DNA of 42,033 bases, taken from the NCBI GenBank assembly GCA_016934415.1, contig JAFGSW010000041.1:1-42033 (forward strand), given 5' to 3'. Source of the DNA: Spirochaetales bacterium. GTDB taxonomy: Bacteria > Spirochaetota > Spirochaetia > SZUA-6 > RPPD01. Within the stretch, counting starts at the first letter, position 1, and each line of letters starts with the position of its first letter. Positions 39,637 through 42,033 of this stretch are shown in pieces. The translations under genes were made by a program, and so were the position numbers. The notes under the pieces are model-generated. The model ran no database searches. It had not been told where the DNA came from and was given only the letters and a program-made list of their open reading frames with translations.

Positions 39637-41154
39637 ATGACTCGCCGGAAAATATTCCCGCTGATCATCCTCCTCAACTTCGTCATCCCGTTTTTCAAGG
39701 CCCTGGAGGGCGACCGCTCGGAAGAGGTGTACCGCCGGGGGAGACTGGCCGCCATCCGGCTCCCCTTCCTCATCGTGATCCTGCACACGGCGCTCTGGGT
39801 CCTGGGGACGGTCGCCTTTTTTCTGATCAACAACTGGCGGGCGCCGGGCGGCGTGCCCTTCGGCTGGTCGTTCCTGCTGAACACGGCCAACGGGCTTCAC
39901 AGTTCGGTGTTCACGGCACTGGCGACCAATATCCTCCTCCTCGGCGCCAAGCGCGAGCTTGCCATGAGCGACATCCGACCGCGCGAGCGCGACCGGTTCG
40001 TGCGGGAGAAGCTCGAGTACCTGGCCCGGGGCGAGGGCGACCTGACCGCCCAGGTCTACCTGCTTCATTTCGACGAGATCGAGGAGCTGTGCGTCGCCAT
40101 CAACCGGCTCGTCGCCTTCCTGGCCGGCCTCATCCGGAACGTGAAGCAATCGGCCGATCTTTCGCTCGCCACCGGCGGCTCTCTCGAGCGCGTGACCGAC
40201 GATACGGCAGCCCAGTTCTCCGTGTTCCAAAACGAGCTGCAAACCATCATCGGGTCCGTGAAGCGGCAGGAGGAGGAGCTTGAGTTCTTCAAGCGGGCCC
40301 AGGCCGATTCGCTGCGCGAGGTGGAGGAGCTTCTCGGCCTGCTCGTCCGCCAGTCCCGGACGATGGACGAGGTCACCGCGTCGCTCGGCGCCATGCTGGC
40401 GGAGCAGTCGAAGGCGGCGGGCTTCGCGCGCGAGATCGAGGGGGCGGCCGGCGCCCTGAAGGAGCAGGCGGCCGGGAACCAGGAATCGATCGCGTCGCTC
40501 GGCGAGCTCATGGGCGAGCTCGAGGACGCCCTCGGCGAGGTGCGCGAGGCCGCCGAGGGAATCGCCGAGATTTCATCGCAGACCCGGCTCCTCTCGCTCA
40601 ATGCCGCCATCGAGGCGGCCCACGCCGGCGAGGCGGGCAAGGGGTTCGCGGTGGTGGCGGACGAGGTGATGCGGCTCGCCGACAACACCCAGGGCCTCAC
40701 CCGGGAGATCGCCGCTTCGCTCACATTTTTCCGGGAGCGGATCGGGGAGGCGGTCGAGTTTTCCGGCGTGTTCCGGGGCGCCTTCGAGAAGAACACCGAG
40801 AAGACGGGCGAGATCATGGCGAGCCTTTTCAGCGCGACGGGCGCCCTCGGCCAGCTCGAGGAGTCGGGCGGCGCGATGCGCGGCGGCCTCGACCGGCTCA
40901 AGGAGACCGCCGCGCTCATCGATTCGGTGTCGCGGAAGGAGGGCGAGCGGACCGAGGCGCCGAAGACGTCCTTCGCCCGCCTGAGCGAGGTGCTGGCGGG
41001 GACCTCGGCCTCGGCGGCGCGGATCGCGACCGCCGTGCGGGCATTAAGCGCCACCCAGGAAGCGCTCGGCCGGGCGTCCCGGGAGAACCTCAAGCAGGCG
41101 GGCGACCTGGAACGGATCGCCGGCCGCTTCGTGACCGGAGACGATGAGAGGTGA
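39637..41154 (+). CDS. methyl-accepting chemotaxis protein
   Basis: A 505-residue receptor. The N-terminal 110 residues have two or three membrane segments ([23 protein letters not shown] and [14 protein letters not shown] are the clearest) with little periplasmic sequence, so it probably senses inside or at the membrane. A HAMP-like stretch ([28 protein letters not shown]) follows. A long coiled coil then leads to the signalling tip [41 protein letters not shown], which contacts CheA/CheW. No CheR-binding tail is seen. The products of cheD and the broken cheB at 13167-14562 might have acted on it. ATG 39637 seems leaderless; no other good start was found. Confidence 0.93.
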   Translation: MTRRKIFPLIILLNFVIPFFKALEGDRSEEVYRRGRLAAIRLPFLIVILHTALWVLGTVAFFLINNWRAPGGVPFGWSFLLNTANGLHSSVFTALATNILLLGAKRELAMSDIRPRERDRFVREKLEYLARGEGDLTAQVYLLHFDEIEELCVAINRLVAFLAGLIRNVKQSADLSLATGGSLERVTDDTAAQFSVFQNELQTIIGSVKRQEEELEFFKRAQADSLREVEELLGLLVRQSRTMDEVTASLGAMLAEQSKAAGFAREIEGAAGALKEQAAGNQESIASLGELMGELEDALGEVREAAEGIAEISSQTRLLSLNAAIEAAHAGEAGKGFAVVADEVMRLADNTQGLTREIAASLTFFRERIGEAVEFSGVFRGAFEKNTEKTGEIMASLFSATGALGQLEESGGAMRGGLDRLKETAALIDSVSRKEGERTEAPKTSFARLSEVLAGTSASAARIATAVRALSATQEALGRASRENLKQAGDLERIAGRFVTGDDER

Positions 41155-41198
41155 GGGGCAGAGAAGGGAAAATTTGCAGTGAGGAAACCAGGAAAAAT

Positions 41199-41807
41199 AT
41201 GGCGACAAACGGAAAGTGGGCCTACGTCTACGACGCCAACGGAAGCGTGGTTGCAAAAGGCGATACACTCAACATCAGCGGGACGCTAACCAAGGTGAAA
41301 GACGCCGACCTGAGCACCATCACCGACAGCGTCACTGGCCTGCCGTTCTTTACGGCCAACAATGGAACATACTGGCAATACGAGTACGACCTGATAAACC
41401 GGATGGTGGAGGTGACCAAGAACGGCACGGCGATAGCGGCGTACACTTACAACTGGAAAGGCTATCGGGTCAAAAAAGAGAAACTCAATGCCACAAGTGA
41501 AGAGTTAAGAACTACCTATTACGTTTTTAGTCCGAACGGGAAGCTCCTCTATCAGGAAGAGGAGAAGTTCGGCACCGAAACCGCGAATTTCTACAGACAA
41601 TACGATTACCTGTTCAACAAGCTCTTCGCCAAGGACGTAGGGCGCGTGGGGAACACCGAGGGCGTCCGCTTCTACTACCACACCGATCACCGTCCTGGCC
41701 ACCGGCGGCTACCGCAGCGTTTAGCGAAACCCCGGGGCGCCGGGCGGGGGTCCGGGAATCGGGGTAACCGCCACTTCCGGACGGAGCGGGAATCGGTCGG
41801 TCACTAG
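41199..41807 (+). pseudogene. RHS/YD-repeat protein fragment, truncated at both ends
   Basis: Translated sequence from 41199 reads WAYVYDANGSVVAKG, then WQYEYDLINRMVEVTKNGTAIAAYTYNWKGYRVKK, typical YD repeats (Y-x-Y-D-x-x-x-R-x-x-x-x), and continues with YQYD-like RQYDYLFNKL and GVRFYYHTDH. Intact RHS proteins go on with L-G-S after H-T-D-H; here, after about 41690, the reading becomes Arg/Gly-rich nonsense (RPGHRRLPQRLAKPRG) to a stop at 41807. Only about 165 codons of a protein family that usually exceeds 1000 remain. The lower G+C content than its neighbours also points to acquisition. Probably a remnant of a contact-toxin or mobile RHS gene. Confidence 0.75.
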
Positions 41808-41968
41808 ACCAGGCGGCCGGTCGAGATGCGATAGAAGAAGTTATCAAGCAGCCTGTTGCCCTGCATAATGGCTAGTATCGTCACTGCCTCTTTTTTCGTA
41901 ACTCGATAGATGATACGGTAGTTTTGAAAAATGATTTCACGGATCGTTTCACCTACATTCCGCACATG
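41804..41968 (-). pseudogene. C-terminal fragment of a RelE/ParE-type toxin
   Basis: On the minus strand 54 codons read NVGETIREIIFQNYRIIYRVTKKEAVTILAIMQGNR and end FFYRISTGRLV-stop. This is the characteristic second half of RelE/ParE toxins (R-E-I-x-x-x-x-Y-R-I-I-Y-R, then hydrophobic I-L-x-I-x-x-G-x-R). A stop codon lies in frame immediately before, and the N-terminal half is not readable in any frame up to the window end, so the gene is broken or frameshifted. It overlaps the nonsense end of the RHS fragment. An intact toxin continuing in another frame beyond the window edge cannot be excluded. Confidence 0.65.
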
Positions 41969-42033
41969 CAGCTAGGCGAATTTGAATAAAAGTAGCCAAC
42001 ATTTGTCTAGTATTAATTGGTAAGACTTGGAGA

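Noticed and set aside
38851..40242. 463-codon open frame on the minus strand
   Set aside because: Mirror of the amidohydrolase and chemoreceptor genes; no protein family traits.

Overview
The window reads as a piece of a G+C-rich bacterial chromosome, most likely from an uncultured spirochaete or a close neighbour. The hints are an HU-like/DUF4469 protein of a type common in Bacteroidetes and spirochaetes, a spore-photolyase-like radical SAM protein in an apparent non-spore-former, a relaxed lipobox (TVSC), a UgpC/MsmX-type ATPase without permease genes, and a rich set of chemotaxis and sensor proteins. No rRNA or tRNA gene was seen, so the taxonomy is an inference. Spaces between operons are littered with short inverted-repeat elements of several families, typical of slowly growing environmental genomes.

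Layout. 1-3218 (minus): secreted GH3 beta-N-acetylhexosaminidase, GNAT acetyltransferase, and a PQQ-type beta-propeller protein cut by the window edge. 3369-6231 (plus): an antitoxin-like remnant, a membrane diguanylate cyclase, a YjbQ protein behind a GC-rich tandem repeat, and a small membrane-anchored protein. 6432-8534 (minus): U32 peptidase. 8765-9559: single ABC ATPase. 9809-12666: PAS-rich HisKA_3 kinase with its NarL-type regulator. 13167-14777: cheD, a broken cheB and a small membrane protein. 15106-17814: a second PAS kinase (HisKA_2 type) whose first 250 residues resemble those of the first kinase. 17866-21654 (minus): five-gene ECF sigma operon with an anti-sigma factor carrying a CBM48/AMPK-type glycan-binding domain, two secreted helical proteins and an outer-membrane-like protein. 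21845-25039 (plus): ParB-like protein overlapping the SPL-like radical SAM gene, then a FecR-domain protein. 25268-27800 (minus): sugar ABC ATPase and solute-binding lipoprotein. 28229-32325 (plus): yebC-ruvC-ruvA-ruvB-queA, with a repeat element inserted at the end of ruvC. 32891-33601: HU-like protein. 33933-34605 (minus): a two-gene nucleotidyltransferase cassette bracketed by two copies of one composite repeat. 35087-38562: MoxR-type AAA+ (CbbQ/NorQ) with its VWA partner. 38818-41154: N-formylglutamate amidohydrolase and a methyl-accepting protein. 41199-42033: remains of an RHS protein and a RelE/ParE toxin.

The most interesting points are: a family of nested hairpin elements (3790-3977, 25039-25247, trace at 17823-17845) whose stems vary in a compensating way; the ECF operon with an anti-sigma/glycan-binding fusion; the repeat-bracketed nucleotidyltransferase pair; the orphan CbbQ/VWA pair without RuBisCO or NO reductase; a stretch of 21-22 bp units with phased A/T tracts behind queA; and two kinases sharing a front end but carrying different catalytic cores. 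Gene starts were chosen from ribosome binding sites and domain limits. Promoter calls are by-eye matches to the sigma-70 consensus.
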